Numbered from the stretch's first letter, positions 38,779-47,027 are shown. The stretch: 53,161 bases of DNA from DASYXW01 sp035934405 (GCA_035934405.1 DASYXW010000013.1:1-53161); one strand, 5' to 3'. Made by a program: numbers and translations. The notes: generated by a model not told the origin, from the letters alone.

Positions 38779-39759
38779 ATGACCGAAGCACTCCAATTCC
38801 TGCTGCGGCACGGTTACGCCGTGGTGTTCGGCTTCGTGCTGGCGGAGCAGATCGGCCTTCCTGTGCCTTCCATACCCATCCTGCTGGCCTTGGGGGCGCT
38901 TGCCGGACGGCGCGAGCTCTCGCTCACGCTGGGCCTGGCGCTCGGCATGGTGGCGACGCTCGGCGCCGATCTGGTTTGGTACTGGCTGGGCGAGCGGCGC
39001 GGCCACTCCATCCTGCGCCTGCTCTGCCGCATCTCCCTCGAGCCGGACTCCTGTGTGCGCCAGACCGAAGATGTGTTTGTAAAGCACGGCGCCCGCTCTC
39101 TAGTGGTGGCCAAGTTTGTACCGGGTCTCGCCACGGCCGCGCCGCCCATCGCTGGTATGTTGCGGATGCGCTTGCGGCGTTTCCTGCTGTTCGACGGCCT
39201 GGGCGCGCTCGTCTATCTGGGTGGCTTCTCGCTGCTGGGTTACGCGTTCAGCTCGCAACTCGAGCGCGTGGCCGGCGTGGCCCTGCGTTTGGGCTCGTGG
39301 CTGGCGGTGATTCTGGTCGGGGGACTGGCCAGCTACATTGCCTGGAAGTATGACCAGCGCCGGCGCTTCATTCGCAAACTCCGCATTGCCCGCATCACGC
39401 CGGAGGAATTGAAGCGCAAGCTCGACGCGGGCGAGAACATCACGGTGGTGGATCTGCGCAGCTCGGTGGAGTTCGAAGGCGAAGACACCAAGATTCGCGG
39501 TGCGCTGCACTTCCTGCCCGAAGACATCGAGACCCGCCACCAGGAGATCCCGCGCGATCGCGACGTGGTGCTCTACTGCACTTGACCGAACGAGGCTACC
39601 AGCGCCCGTGTGGCGCTGCTACTGCGAAGGCGGGGCATTAACCGCGTGCGGCCGCTGGAGGGCGGGTTCGACGCCTGGCGGGAGCGCGGTTATCCGCTCG
39701 AAACCCGGCTGGTGCAGGTGGGCCCGGTGGGCGATGCTTCGGCCGCGCCGCCCGCCTGA
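38779..39759 (+). CDS. DedA-rhodanese fusion with in-frame TGA at an active-loop Cys (candidate selenoprotein or interrupted gene)
   Basis: A DedA (SNARE-associated, polytopic membrane) domain covers about residues 10-190 (EQIGLPVPSIPIL, KFVPGLATAAPPIAG), followed by a rhodanese domain from about 210 (ITPEELKRKLDAGENI, VVDLRSSVEFEGEDTKIRGALH). The frame meets TGA at 39583-39585, in VVLYCT-[TGA]-PNEATSARVA. DedA-rhodanese relatives normally read YC[ST]CPNEA, so TGA stands exactly at the second Cys. The same frame continues with intact rhodanese sequence (LLRRRGINRVRPLEGGFDAW) to TGA at 39757-39759, giving 326 residues. A perfect hairpin starting 14 nt downstream (39600-39618) fits a bacterial SECIS. 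Selenocysteine, forming a C-x-U pair, is therefore plausible; a point nonsense mutation or a base error is the alternative. If TGA stops translation, the product is 268 residues with no complete rhodanese loop. Confidence 0.8.
39600..39618 (+). promoter_or_regulatory. SECIS-like hairpin after in-frame TGA
   Basis: CAGCGCC (39600-39606), a CGTGT loop (39607-39611) and GGCGCTG (39612-39618) form a perfect 7-bp stem. The loop begins 21 nt after the TGA and has G as its second base, both within the known bacterial SECIS limits (16-37 nt; G in the first two loop positions). The hairpin also encodes SARVAL, so it could arise from GC-rich codons alone. Confidence 0.5.
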
Positions 39760-39862
39760 TTCCGCCTTCTGTAGGTGTGGAGAAACTCCACACCGTTGCC
39801 CACGGCTTATCGTGGCGGCGCCATGGCGGCATCAAGCCGCCTCTACAGGTCAGGCCCTGCCC

Positions 39863-40540
39863 CTACAGCAACCGCTGCAATTTTTTATGCCAGACCACTC
39901 CCGCCAAGGCCACGAGGCCAGCGCCGAAGAGCAGGAATGACGCGGGCTCGGGCGTACCGGCGCCTTGAATGTCGAAGGCGCTGCGAGTGTCACCGGAAGC
40001 AATGGTCCAAGGACCTTCAGGGCTGGCGCTATTGTTGAACGCGAAGTTCGCGGCGGAGGTGTCGCCGGTTGAGTTCCAGTTCCATTCGATAGCGGTAGAG
40101 GGGTCTGATACCTGGGCCACCAGCCAGTACTGCACGCCGGCCTCAAGGAGCGGGCAGGCCGTGCAGGTGAAATCCACCAGCGCGCCGGGAGGGAAACCGC
40201 CGAGCGAGCCTTGCTGGATCAGAGTGGCAATGATGACGCCGGGCAGGCCGGCGGAGTCGGACTCGATGTAGACGTTGACGCTGCCGCTGCCTAAATTGAG
40301 CCCCAGCGCCAACTCCGCGCTCGACAACATGGTCGTCAGGCTGGGGGTAAAGGCATCGGCGATGGCCTGCGCGCCGGTGATGCCGCCATCCACGTCCCAA
40401 CCCTGCAGCGTGTTGAAGCTGCCGCCAAGTCCGAGGTTCGTAAAGACGGTGATGGTATCCGCCTGGGCCGGCTTCGCCAGGCCGAGCGCCAGCGCCACTA
40501 TCATGGCGGGATAGAAACCGCTCACTTTGATTTTCGGCAT
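39863..40540 (-). CDS. PEP-CTERM protein with choice-of-anchor R-like domain
   Basis: A 225-residue exported protein. The ATG at 40540 is chosen for the AAGGAGG site 5 nt before it; a longer frame begins at 40654 without one. The signal peptide is about residues 1-28 (GFYPAMIVALALGLAKPAQAD). The body resembles the choice-of-anchor R domain (ITVFTNLG, AFTPSLTTMLSSAELALG, VNVYIESDSAGLPG, WLVAQVSDPSTAIEWNWNSTG). The C-terminus is a PEP-CTERM tail: TPEPAS, hydrophobic FLLFGAGLVALAGVVW, then HKKLQRLL. It is a second exosortase substrate in the window and unrelated in its body to the one at 26645. No sigma-54 site was found upstream. Confidence 0.92.
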   Translation of the reverse strand: MPKIKVSGFYPAMIVALALGLAKPAQADTITVFTNLGLGGSFNTLQGWDVDGGITGAQAIADAFTPSLTTMLSSAELALGLNLGSGSVNVYIESDSAGLPGVIIATLIQQGSLGGFPPGALVDFTCTACPLLEAGVQYWLVAQVSDPSTAIEWNWNSTGDTSAANFAFNNSASPEGPWTIASGDTRSAFDIQGAGTPEPASFLLFGAGLVALAGVVWHKKLQRLL

Positions 40541-40587
40541 AGAGCCTCCTTGTCGGTTGGTTTGGTGATCGTCCTGCCGTTGGAACG

Positions 40588-40617
40588 CCTGGCGCTGGCT
40601 TGGTTGCCAGCGCCAGG
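40588..40617. terminator. Perfect 12-bp hairpin between two minus-strand genes
   Basis: CCTGGCGCTGGC, a six-base loop TTGGTT and GCCAGCGCCAGG pair without mismatch. It lies 50 nt after the DUF11 gene stop and 48 nt before the PEP-CTERM start, where it could end one message or lie in the leader of the next. There is no T tract on either side. Confidence 0.5.
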
Positions 40618-40666
40618 ACGCGACGCCAGACAGATGACTTCCCTTACCGCACACCGCAATGCCTCG

Positions 40667-42475
40667 CTAATCGAGCACGGTAACTGGCGTGACTACCGTG
40701 GAGGTATAGCCCCCATTGTTCCAGGTTGTATTCACCAAGGCCGTAGACGCTCCGGTCTGCTGTGGTATCACCTGCCATGTGAAGGAGAGAGGAGGATCTC
40801 CGGGGTTAATGGCTACCCTGGTGTCGCACTCGTTTCCCCCATGGGTGTTGCAGCTCCAGCCGGGCGGAGACTTGGTTATGCTGGCGTCGAACGCGGTGAA
40901 CTGAGTGAACGCGTTAAAATAGGTATCTCCGTTCGTCGACGCGGTCCCCACGTTTTGAATCGTTATGGTGAAGGTGCCAGGCTTGCCCGTGGTCAGGTCG
41001 CCGTATGGTGTCATGGTAACCAGCAGTTGGGGAATGCCCTGAGCGAGGGTGGTGACATCTTGGGCCTGGTCGTTCGCTGTGTTGACCTCGCTGCCGCCGC
41101 TGACTGAGGCGGTGTTGGTGACCGTCCCGGAGCTGTTGTTTACGAGGACCGTCAGAGTGAGGGCGGGGAAGGACGCGCCCGACCCCAGGCTGTCATTCCG
41201 CGTACACGTAAGCGGCGAAAGGGTGCAAGTCCATCCGGTCCCGCTGAAGGCGGTGGCGGTGAGCCCGGTCGGCAGAGTGTCCGTTACCGTGACCGTGCCG
41301 TTCGTGGCGGTCCCGCCGAAGTTGCTAACGGTGAGGGTATAGGTGCCGAACCCGTTTCCGAAGAAGGTCCCGGTATGTGTCTTGGTGATGGTCAAGTCCG
41401 GGAAGGAAGAGGGAGACTGCACGAACCACTCCTTGTCGCCCCTGCTGACCAGAACCGCAGTGCCGAAGACCGGAACGGAGGTTTGATCCTTGAAGCCGGG
41501 CACGTTGATGACATCGCCAGACTGGGCTTTGATATTGATTGCCCCGGCGTCTGTACCAAGAGATGTGGCCACAAGGGCGATGACTTCACCGGGCTGGGTC
41601 GCGTGCGGCAAGGTGATGGATGTCGAGACGCCGTTGTTGACGAAGTAGTAGTAGTAGGTCGACGTATCGGGGATGATGTCCCCGTTCTGCAAGGGGGTTG
41701 GATCTGTAGGCAGGATGTTAGTGGCGGGAAAGGTCTGGCCCGGAGCAAAAGTTACCAGACCTTCGAATTTCGTCGTGCCGTTCACATCCAGGGTTGCCGA
41801 AGGCGTGGTGGTACCGATCCCCAGATTGGCTCCGCTCTGGAACAAGTTGGAGTCTTCGATGGTGTAGGTTCCCGCCCACAGGGGAATAAAGCCCGGCGTC
41901 CCGACTCCATCGATGGTCCCCAGCGGATCATTCTTGAGCTTCGAACCGCCCGTGCGGCTCGTTGTGCCCTGGGCAACGCTCCCAGTCGGCGGGCCTGAGT
42001 CCGCCACCACGTACGCTGAAGCAGGCTTGCCGCCGAGCGTGTCCGCGTCGGCGGCCTTCAGGGCGTAGGGCACGCCCACCAGCAGGACGCGAGGCAATTC
42101 GCCCACACCCGGTAATTGTGGCGTGACTCCCAGCCACTTCGCCTGGCCGCTCGTGAACAAGTCAAGCGGCAGCCCTTGCGGCGTGCCAGCCCCCAGCATC
42201 ACGGTGTAATGCCCCTGGGCGTCCGCCTGCACCGCCTGCGTCTCGATCCAGAGCGGAGCGCCGCCTTCCGGAAACTGGTAGAGCGAGAAGGTGAGCGTGG
42301 CGTTTCCCGCCACCACCTTGCCCGTTGCATCCTTCACCACGCCGCTGAACTGGATCAGGCGCGGAACCACGGAGCCGGCCGAATTGGGCTGCTGCGCCCA
42401 CAAGCCCAAACTGCCCGAAAGCAGCACGCCAACGCCGATAATCCCAACACGCTTCCAATGCAGATCCCCCCGCAT
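40667..42475 (-). CDS. Exported DUF11-repeat surface protein
   Basis: A 602-residue exported protein. The signal peptide is about residues 1-27 (IIGVGVLLSGSLGLWAQQ). The N-terminal part (about 35-145) is a common Acidobacteria domain (LIQFSGVVKDATGKV, LWLGVTPQLPG-type, GVPYALKAADADTLGGKP). Then come a region with LDVNGTTKFEGLVTF, a coat-like beta segment (about 260-355), and two DUF11/TIGR01451-type repeats (about 355-465 and 470-600; YTLTVSNFGGTATNGTVTVTDTLPTGL). There is no C-terminal sorting signal. The function is unknown; a surface or appendage role is likely. It may be read with the PEP-CTERM gene downstream. Confidence 0.88.
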   Translation of the reverse strand: MRGDLHWKRVGIIGVGVLLSGSLGLWAQQPNSAGSVVPRLIQFSGVVKDATGKVVAGNATLTFSLYQFPEGGAPLWIETQAVQADAQGHYTVMLGAGTPQGLPLDLFTSGQAKWLGVTPQLPGVGELPRVLLVGVPYALKAADADTLGGKPASAYVVADSGPPTGSVAQGTTSRTGGSKLKNDPLGTIDGVGTPGFIPLWAGTYTIEDSNLFQSGANLGIGTTTPSATLDVNGTTKFEGLVTFAPGQTFPATNILPTDPTPLQNGDIIPDTSTYYYYFVNNGVSTSITLPHATQPGEVIALVATSLGTDAGAINIKAQSGDVINVPGFKDQTSVPVFGTAVLVSRGDKEWFVQSPSSFPDLTITKTHTGTFFGNGFGTYTLTVSNFGGTATNGTVTVTDTLPTGLTATAFSGTGWTCTLSPLTCTRNDSLGSGASFPALTLTVLVNNSSGTVTNTASVSGGSEVNTANDQAQDVTTLAQGIPQLLVTMTPYGDLTTGKPGTFTITIQNVGTASTNGDTYFNAFTQFTAFDASITKSPPGWSCNTHGGNECDTRVAINPGDPPLSFTWQVIPQQTGASTALVNTTWNNGGYTSTVVTPVTVLD

Positions 42476-42604
42476 GGGCCGCCTCCTCTAATGAATTGGT
42501 TAATTGAAGTCTCGTCGCGCCCCCCTGAGCCCGGACGAAAAAGCCACGAAATACGGCGAGAGGCTACCACCGATTGTTTTTCAACTAAACTGATTTGAAG
42601 CGCT

Positions 42605-42714
42605 GGTAGTGGTCTAGTTTGGACGTTGTAGCGCCGGTCTGCGACCGGGGGCCTTTTCTTTTCAATCGAATCCGCCGCTCATAGAGCGGCGCTACAGCAA
42701 ACTGACCCACTACC
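42605..42714. repeat. MITE-like element with terminal inverted repeats
   Basis: This is a 110-bp element. GGTAGTGG at 42605-42612 and CCACTACC at 42707-42714 begin imperfect terminal inverted repeats of about 30 bp (both continue AGTTTG...TGTAGCGCCG). Inside are two short hairpins (GCCGGTCTGCGACCGG and GCCGCTCATAGAGCGGC) and the central TTTTCAATC. Copies or parts occur at 11-35, 15479-15594 and 52525-52579. Its last bases supply the stop codon of the gene at 42710-43738. Confidence 0.75.
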
Positions 42715-43738
42715 GAAGCGCTCGCGGCGGCAACGGAGGATTCGGCTGTTGCGGCATGGGCTGCGCCGTCGGATCGGGCGGCGACGTGCGCGGCAGGGGC
42801 AACGAGTGATCCGTCTGCTCCGGCTGCCCGGGCCGGTGCTCGGACATGGCCGCCGGCGCCGCAGATGGCGCGGGCTGTGAAACCTTCTGTACCTTCCGGG
42901 ACGCGCCCTCGATGCCAAAGTCCCAGACGTCGAGGTTCAGCCTGTCCCCGACAAGTTCACCGACGGCGTACTCACCGGGCTTCAGCGGCTCCACAGGGTG
43001 AAGCTTGAAAACTCCGGGGGCGATCTCCTGCCGCTCAATCGCAATCGCCTCGCGCTGCTCGCCAGGCTTGCCCACGCCTCTGCCCGACTGCACTTTTTCG
43101 AGCACGCGCGACGCCTTGCCCGGCTTCACCGGCAGCAGCAAGGCGCGCGCTCCCCAGCCGTCCGCCGCCTGGACGAAGAACACGGGGCGCGTGGCTGAGA
43201 TGCGCACCGCCGCCTGCGGCCCGGCCAGGACCACGATCGCTCGCTTCTTCAGGAGCGGCGCCGGCAGCGCCAGGTTCAAGACCATGCGCTCCTTGTCGGT
43301 GACGATCTCGCCCTCGTCCTGGATCATGGGAATCAGCCGCGTGCCGTCGTAGGCGTAAACGCCTTCGGTATTCGGCAGGTGGACTCCGGGCGCCACTTCG
43401 AGGCCGGTCGCGGCGGGTTTGTCGAAGCGTTCTTTCTCGATCTCCTGGGCGCGCTCCACTTCCTTGGCAGCCGTCGCCTGCTCTTCCTGCTGCGCGCGTT
43501 TCGTGGCATCAAAATCCACCAGCGAGGCGGGCATCTCTTCCCACTGCGAGCGCTCCAGGCTGTAATAGCGGACACGGTCGCCGTGGATTTCGTAGTTCTT
43601 CACAAGCTGATAGCTTCCGTCCTTGAGGTACAGTTTGATTCCTTCGGTCGCGCGCGCCCGCGGCACGCAAACGAGCGCCGCCAGCAGCAGGCAGAACGCG
43701 ATGTGAAGGAGCCTAAGCCGGTCCACAAATCCTCGCAC
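42710..43738 (-). CDS. Exported protein, unknown function, downstream of gyrA
   Basis: I do not recognise this 342-residue protein. It starts at GTG 36 bp after gyrA; a second GTG four codons in is possible. A signal peptide covers about residues 8-30 (LHIAFCLLLAALVCVPRARA). Residues about 32-70 (IKLYLKDGSYQLVKNYEIHGDRV, then EEMPASLVDF) form a small domain seen in Acidobacteria lipoprotein-like proteins, followed by a charged helix (ATKRAQQEEQATAAKEVERA) and a longer beta-rich part to about 290. The last 50 residues are Pro/Gln-rich. The TAG stop lies in the terminus of a MITE-like element, so the original C-terminus may have been longer. Confidence 0.8.
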   Translation of the reverse strand: MRGFVDRLRLLHIAFCLLLAALVCVPRARATEGIKLYLKDGSYQLVKNYEIHGDRVRYYSLERSQWEEMPASLVDFDATKRAQQEEQATAAKEVERAQEIEKERFDKPAATGLEVAPGVHLPNTEGVYAYDGTRLIPMIQDEGEIVTDKERMVLNLALPAPLLKKRAIVVLAGPQAAVRISATRPVFFVQAADGWGARALLLPVKPGKASRVLEKVQSGRGVGKPGEQREAIAIERQEIAPGVFKLHPVEPLKPGEYAVGELVGDRLNLDVWDFGIEGASRKVQKVSQPAPSAAPAAMSEHRPGQPEQTDHSLPLPRTSPPDPTAQPMPQQPNPPLPPRALR

Positions 43739-43774
43739 ACTTGGATGCTGGGGGAGCCCTCCGCGTGCGCGCCT

Positions 43775-46321
43775 CTACTGAATCAGCGTTCCCTGCTCGG
43801 GACCGCCGTTGCCCCCGTTAGGACCGCTAGGACCGTTAGGAGCCGACTCGCTCACCAGGCACGCGGCTGCCACCTGGTCGCCGCCTTCGAGGTTAATCAG
43901 CCGGACGCCCTGGGCCGACCGGCCGCTCTCGCGGATGGTGCTTGAATCCAGGCGCGTGATCTTGCCCTGCTGGCTGATGATCATCACTTCCGACTCTTCC
44001 GTCACGCTCAGCGCGGCGACCACCTTGCCGTTGCGCTCCGCCGTCTTGACATTGATCACGCCCTTGCCGGCGCGCGACTGCAAGCGGTACTCGGTGATGG
44101 CGGTGCGCTTGCCATAGCCCTTTTCGGTGACGGAGAGTATCAGTTCCTTCTCGCCCACAATCTCCATGCCAACAAGGTAATCGCCTTCGTCGAGGTTCAT
44201 GCCGTTCACGCCATAGGCGGCGCGCCCCATGTCGCGGACGTCGGACTCGGGGAACCGAATCGCCATGCCTTCGTGCGAGGCAAGGAAAATCGTGCTGCGT
44301 CCGGTGGTGAGCTGCACGCCGATGAGCTCATCGCCCTCTTCGATCTTCATGGCCATGATGCCGGCGGCGCGCGGATTGGAGAACTCGGAGAGCCGCGTCT
44401 TCTTAATGATGCCGTGGCGCGTGACCATGGTGACGTAGCCCTCGGCGGCGTAGGACTCGCCTTCCACCGTCACATCCTTCGGCTCGTCGGGCAGTTCCTT
44501 CACCGCCACCACGTCGGTCACTTTTTCCTGCTTCGAGAGGTTGACGAGGTTCAAAATGTGCTTGCCTTTGCCTGCCGCGCCCACGTCCGGAATTTCATAC
44601 ACTTTCAGCCAGTAAAGCTTGCCGGTGTTGGTGAACACCAGGATGTAACTGTGCGTCGAGGCGATGAAGAGGTGCTCGACAAAATCCTCATCGCGCGTCT
44701 TCATGCCCATGCGGCCCTTGCCGCCGCGCCCCTGCTGGCGGTAAATCGAAAGCGGCGTGCGCTTGAGGTAGCCGGAGTGCGAGACCGTAATCACCACGTG
44801 TTCGTCGGCGATAAGGTCTTCGAGCTGGATCTCCTCCTGCTCCTCAATGATCTCGGTGCGGCGGACGTCGCCGTAATCCTTCTGCACCTGCTTCAGTTCG
44901 TCCACAATGACGCGCTTCAGGACTTTTTCGCTGGCCAGGATTTCCTGGTACTCCTTGATCTTCTTCAGCAGCGCATCGTATTCCTCTTGAATCTTGCCGC
45001 GCTCGAGCGCCGTGAGGCGCTGCAACTGCAATTCCAGGATCGCCTGGGCCTGGCGCTCGGTGAAGCCGAAACGCTCAGACATCAGGCCCTCTCGCGCTTC
45101 CTTTGGCGAGGCCGAGGCGCGGATCAGCTTGATGATGGCGTCAATGTGGTCGAGTGCTTTGAGAAACCCTTCGAGGATGTGAGCGCGCTCCTGCGCCTTG
45201 CGCAGGTCGTAGACCGTGCGCCGCCGCACCACCGTGACGCGGTGGTCGATGAAAAGCTGGATGGCCTCGGGAAGGGCGAGCGTGCGCGGCTGGCCGTTGA
45301 CGATCGCCAGCAGAATCATGCCGAAGTTTTCCTGAAGCTGCGTGTGTTTGTAGAGGTTGTTGAGGATCACCTCGGGCTGCTCGCCACGCTTGATCTCAAC
45401 CACGATGCGCATGCCGTCGCGGTCCGACTCATCGCGGACATCGGAGATGCCCTCGATCTTCTTGTCCTGCACCAGCTCGGCGATGCGCTCAATCACCTTC
45501 GACTTGTTCACCTGGTAGGGAATCGCGGTGATGACGATCTGCTCCTTCTCTTTGCCGGGCCGTTCGATGGCCGCCTTGGCGCGCATGGTGAACTGGCCCC
45601 GGCCCGTGGCGTAAGCGGACTTGATGCCGCTGCGGCCATAGAGGTACGCGCCGGTCGGAAAATCCGGCCCGGGCACGAGCGAAAGGACCTCATCGAGGGA
45701 CGCGTTGGGCTTGTTGATCAGGAGAATCGTCGCATCAATGATTTCCGTGAGATTGTGCGGCGGGATCTTGGTGGCCATGCCGACGGCGATGCCGTCCGAG
45801 CCGTTGATGAGTAGGTTCGGGACCTTCGTCGGCAACACGGTGGGCTCTTCGGTGGACTCATCGAAGTTGGGGACGAAATCCACCGTCTCTTTCTCGATGT
45901 CAGCGAGAAGTTCTCCCGCGAGGCGCGTCAGCCGGCATTCGGTGTACCGGTAGGCGGCCGCGCGGTCGCCGTCCACCGAACCAAAGTTTCCCTGGCCGTC
46001 AATCAGCAGGTAGCGCAGGTTGAAGTCCTGCGCCATGCGCACCAGGGTGTCGTAGACCGCAGAATCCCCGTGCGGATGATACTTCTTGATGACCTCGCCC
46101 ACCACGCCGGCGCACTTGATGTAGCGTTTGTCGTGAGTGTTCCCCTCCTTGTACATGGCGTAAAGGATGCGGCGGTGCACCGGCTTCAGCCCGTCGCGGA
46201 TGTCGGGCAGGGCGCGCCCGATGATCACGCTCATGGCGTAATCGAGATACGACGAGCGCATCTCGTCTTCGATGTTGACCGCGATCTGCCGCTGCGGCGG
46301 GATGAGTTCCTGGTCACCCAT
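43775..46321 (-). CDS. gyrA: DNA gyrase subunit A
   Basis: An 848-residue gyrase A subunit. The catalytic tyrosine is Tyr126 in AYRYTECRL. The quinolone-resistance region reads YHPHGDSAVYD (81-91), with Ser87 and Asp91 matching the susceptible E. coli Ser83 and Asp87. The C-terminal DNA-wrapping domain contains the GyrA box as QGRGGKG, which separates it from ParC. About 20 Gly/Asn/Pro-rich residues end the protein. AAAGGA lies about 12 nt before the ATG. It is 23 bp downstream of a PIN-domain toxin gene on the same strand, and gyrB is not in the window. Confidence 0.97.
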   Translation of the reverse strand: MGDQELIPPQRQIAVNIEDEMRSSYLDYAMSVIIGRALPDIRDGLKPVHRRILYAMYKEGNTHDKRYIKCAGVVGEVIKKYHPHGDSAVYDTLVRMAQDFNLRYLLIDGQGNFGSVDGDRAAAYRYTECRLTRLAGELLADIEKETVDFVPNFDESTEEPTVLPTKVPNLLINGSDGIAVGMATKIPPHNLTEIIDATILLINKPNASLDEVLSLVPGPDFPTGAYLYGRSGIKSAYATGRGQFTMRAKAAIERPGKEKEQIVITAIPYQVNKSKVIERIAELVQDKKIEGISDVRDESDRDGMRIVVEIKRGEQPEVILNNLYKHTQLQENFGMILLAIVNGQPRTLALPEAIQLFIDHRVTVVRRRTVYDLRKAQERAHILEGFLKALDHIDAIIKLIRASASPKEAREGLMSERFGFTERQAQAILELQLQRLTALERGKIQEEYDALLKKIKEYQEILASEKVLKRVIVDELKQVQKDYGDVRRTEIIEEQEEIQLEDLIADEHVVITVSHSGYLKRTPLSIYRQQGRGGKGRMGMKTRDEDFVEHLFIASTHSYILVFTNTGKLYWLKVYEIPDVGAAGKGKHILNLVNLSKQEKVTDVVAVKELPDEPKDVTVEGESYAAEGYVTMVTRHGIIKKTRLSEFSNPRAAGIMAMKIEEGDELIGVQLTTGRSTIFLASHEGMAIRFPESDVRDMGRAAYGVNGMNLDEGDYLVGMEIVGEKELILSVTEKGYGKRTAITEYRLQSRAGKGVINVKTAERNGKVVAALSVTEESEVMIISQQGKITRLDSSTIRESGRSAQGVRLINLEGGDQVAAACLVSESAPNGPSGPNGGNGGPEQGTLIQ

Positions 46322-46344
46322 GAATCGACAATCCTTTCGAATGC

Positions 46345-46728
46345 TCAGGGCCGAAAAGCCGTGATTTCGAGGCCTGGAATGAAGTCAAAGTGTTTCAGGT
46401 TGCCGGTCGCCAATGCCTCGCCTCGGTTGAGCGCGGTTGCGGCGATCAACACATCGTCCGAGCCGGGTCGCCGGGACAGCACGAACTGCTCCATCAAGCG
46501 AAGGGCCGGGTCGCTGATCGCTTCGGTCAATGGAATGACCTCTGCGAAAAGATCTGTAACAAGCTGCCGCACCTGAGTCAACTCGCCAGAGTTACGGCAG
46601 CCATAGAGCAGTTCCAGGTAGGAGATTGCAGAAAGATTGCGTTCAACGAACGGGACCGCATCGACGAACTCAGTGGCTCGAGGGTGATTCCGGAGCACCC
46701 AAATCACGATGTCCGTGTCGAAGATCAA
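46345..46728 (-). CDS. PIN-domain toxin (VapC-like)
   Basis: A 127-residue PIN-domain ribonuclease, the toxin of a VapBC/Phd-PIN pair. The start is probably TTG at 46728, overlapping the antitoxin stop in TTGA (46728-46725); no ATG or GTG fits. Acidic active-site residues are visible: the first Asp pair in IFDTDIVIW, Glu in SYLELLYGC, and Asp in GSDDVLIAATAL near the end. PIN toxins cut tRNA or other RNA. It is coupled to the antitoxin by the 4-nt overlap and is 23 bp upstream of gyrA. Confidence 0.88.
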   Translation of the reverse strand: MIFDTDIVIWVLRNHPRATEFVDAVPFVERNLSAISYLELLYGCRNSGELTQVRQLVTDLFAEVIPLTEAISDPALRLMEQFVLSRRPGSDDVLIAATALNRGEALATGNLKHFDFIPGLEITAFRP

Positions 46729-46967
46729 CGCAGGTACCGGGGCGTTCTGATTTTGTTCAGCCAGGCGTGCACATCTTTCATGTCTTCGCGATCCGCCCAC
46801 ATGCCGACCGCGGGGTGGTCTGCGACTCGCATGGCCTTCCGACCCCGCAGAGCAGTGATTCTTACGACCGGCTTGCCCCGCAGGGTTACGGTAACAGTCC
46901 CCACCTGCTGTACTTTCTTCAGCACCTGCGAGGTCTTGAGACGGAGTTCCTTGGCGGTGACGGTCAT
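46725..46967 (-). CDS. Phd/YefM-type antitoxin
   Basis: An 80-residue antitoxin. The ATG at 46967 is chosen for the GAGGAG site about 11 nt before it. The N-terminal half is the Phd/YefM DNA-binding fold (MTVTAKELRLKTSQVLKKV, VTVTLRGKPVVRI). The C-terminal half (ADREDMKDVHAWLNKIR) is the part that should wrap the toxin. It is the first gene of the pair, and the complex is expected to bind the promoter palindrome at 46992-47001. Confidence 0.9.
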   Translation of the reverse strand: MTVTAKELRLKTSQVLKKVQQVGTVTVTLRGKPVVRITALRGRKAMRVADHPAVGMWADREDMKDVHAWLNKIRTPRYLR

Positions 46968-46991
46968 GCGGCTCAATCTCCTCAAATATAC

Positions 46992-47027
46992 ACTTCGAAG
47001 TATACACTTGCCGGGTGGCGCGGTCAA
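46992..47027 (-). promoter_or_regulatory. Antitoxin promoter with overlapping palindromic operator
   Basis: Read on the minus strand, TTGACC (47027-47022), a 17-bp spacer and TATACT (47004-46999) form a near-consensus promoter. The perfect palindrome ACTTCGAAGT (46992-47001), with partial outer symmetry (TATAC/GTATA), overlaps the -10 box and predicted start, as in autoregulated toxin-antitoxin operons. The ATG is 25 nt further on. Confidence 0.75.

Noticed and set aside
38779..39585. Simple 268-residue DedA protein ending at the first TGA
   Set aside because: The rhodanese domain would be cut inside its active loop, while the same frame continues with conserved rhodanese sequence to the next stop. 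It is kept as an interrupted or recoded gene instead.
44273..45814. 513-codon plus-strand frame opposite gyrA
   Set aside because: The composition (Leu/Val/His/Asp-rich) is typical of the strand opposite a GC-rich gene, and gyrA is certain.
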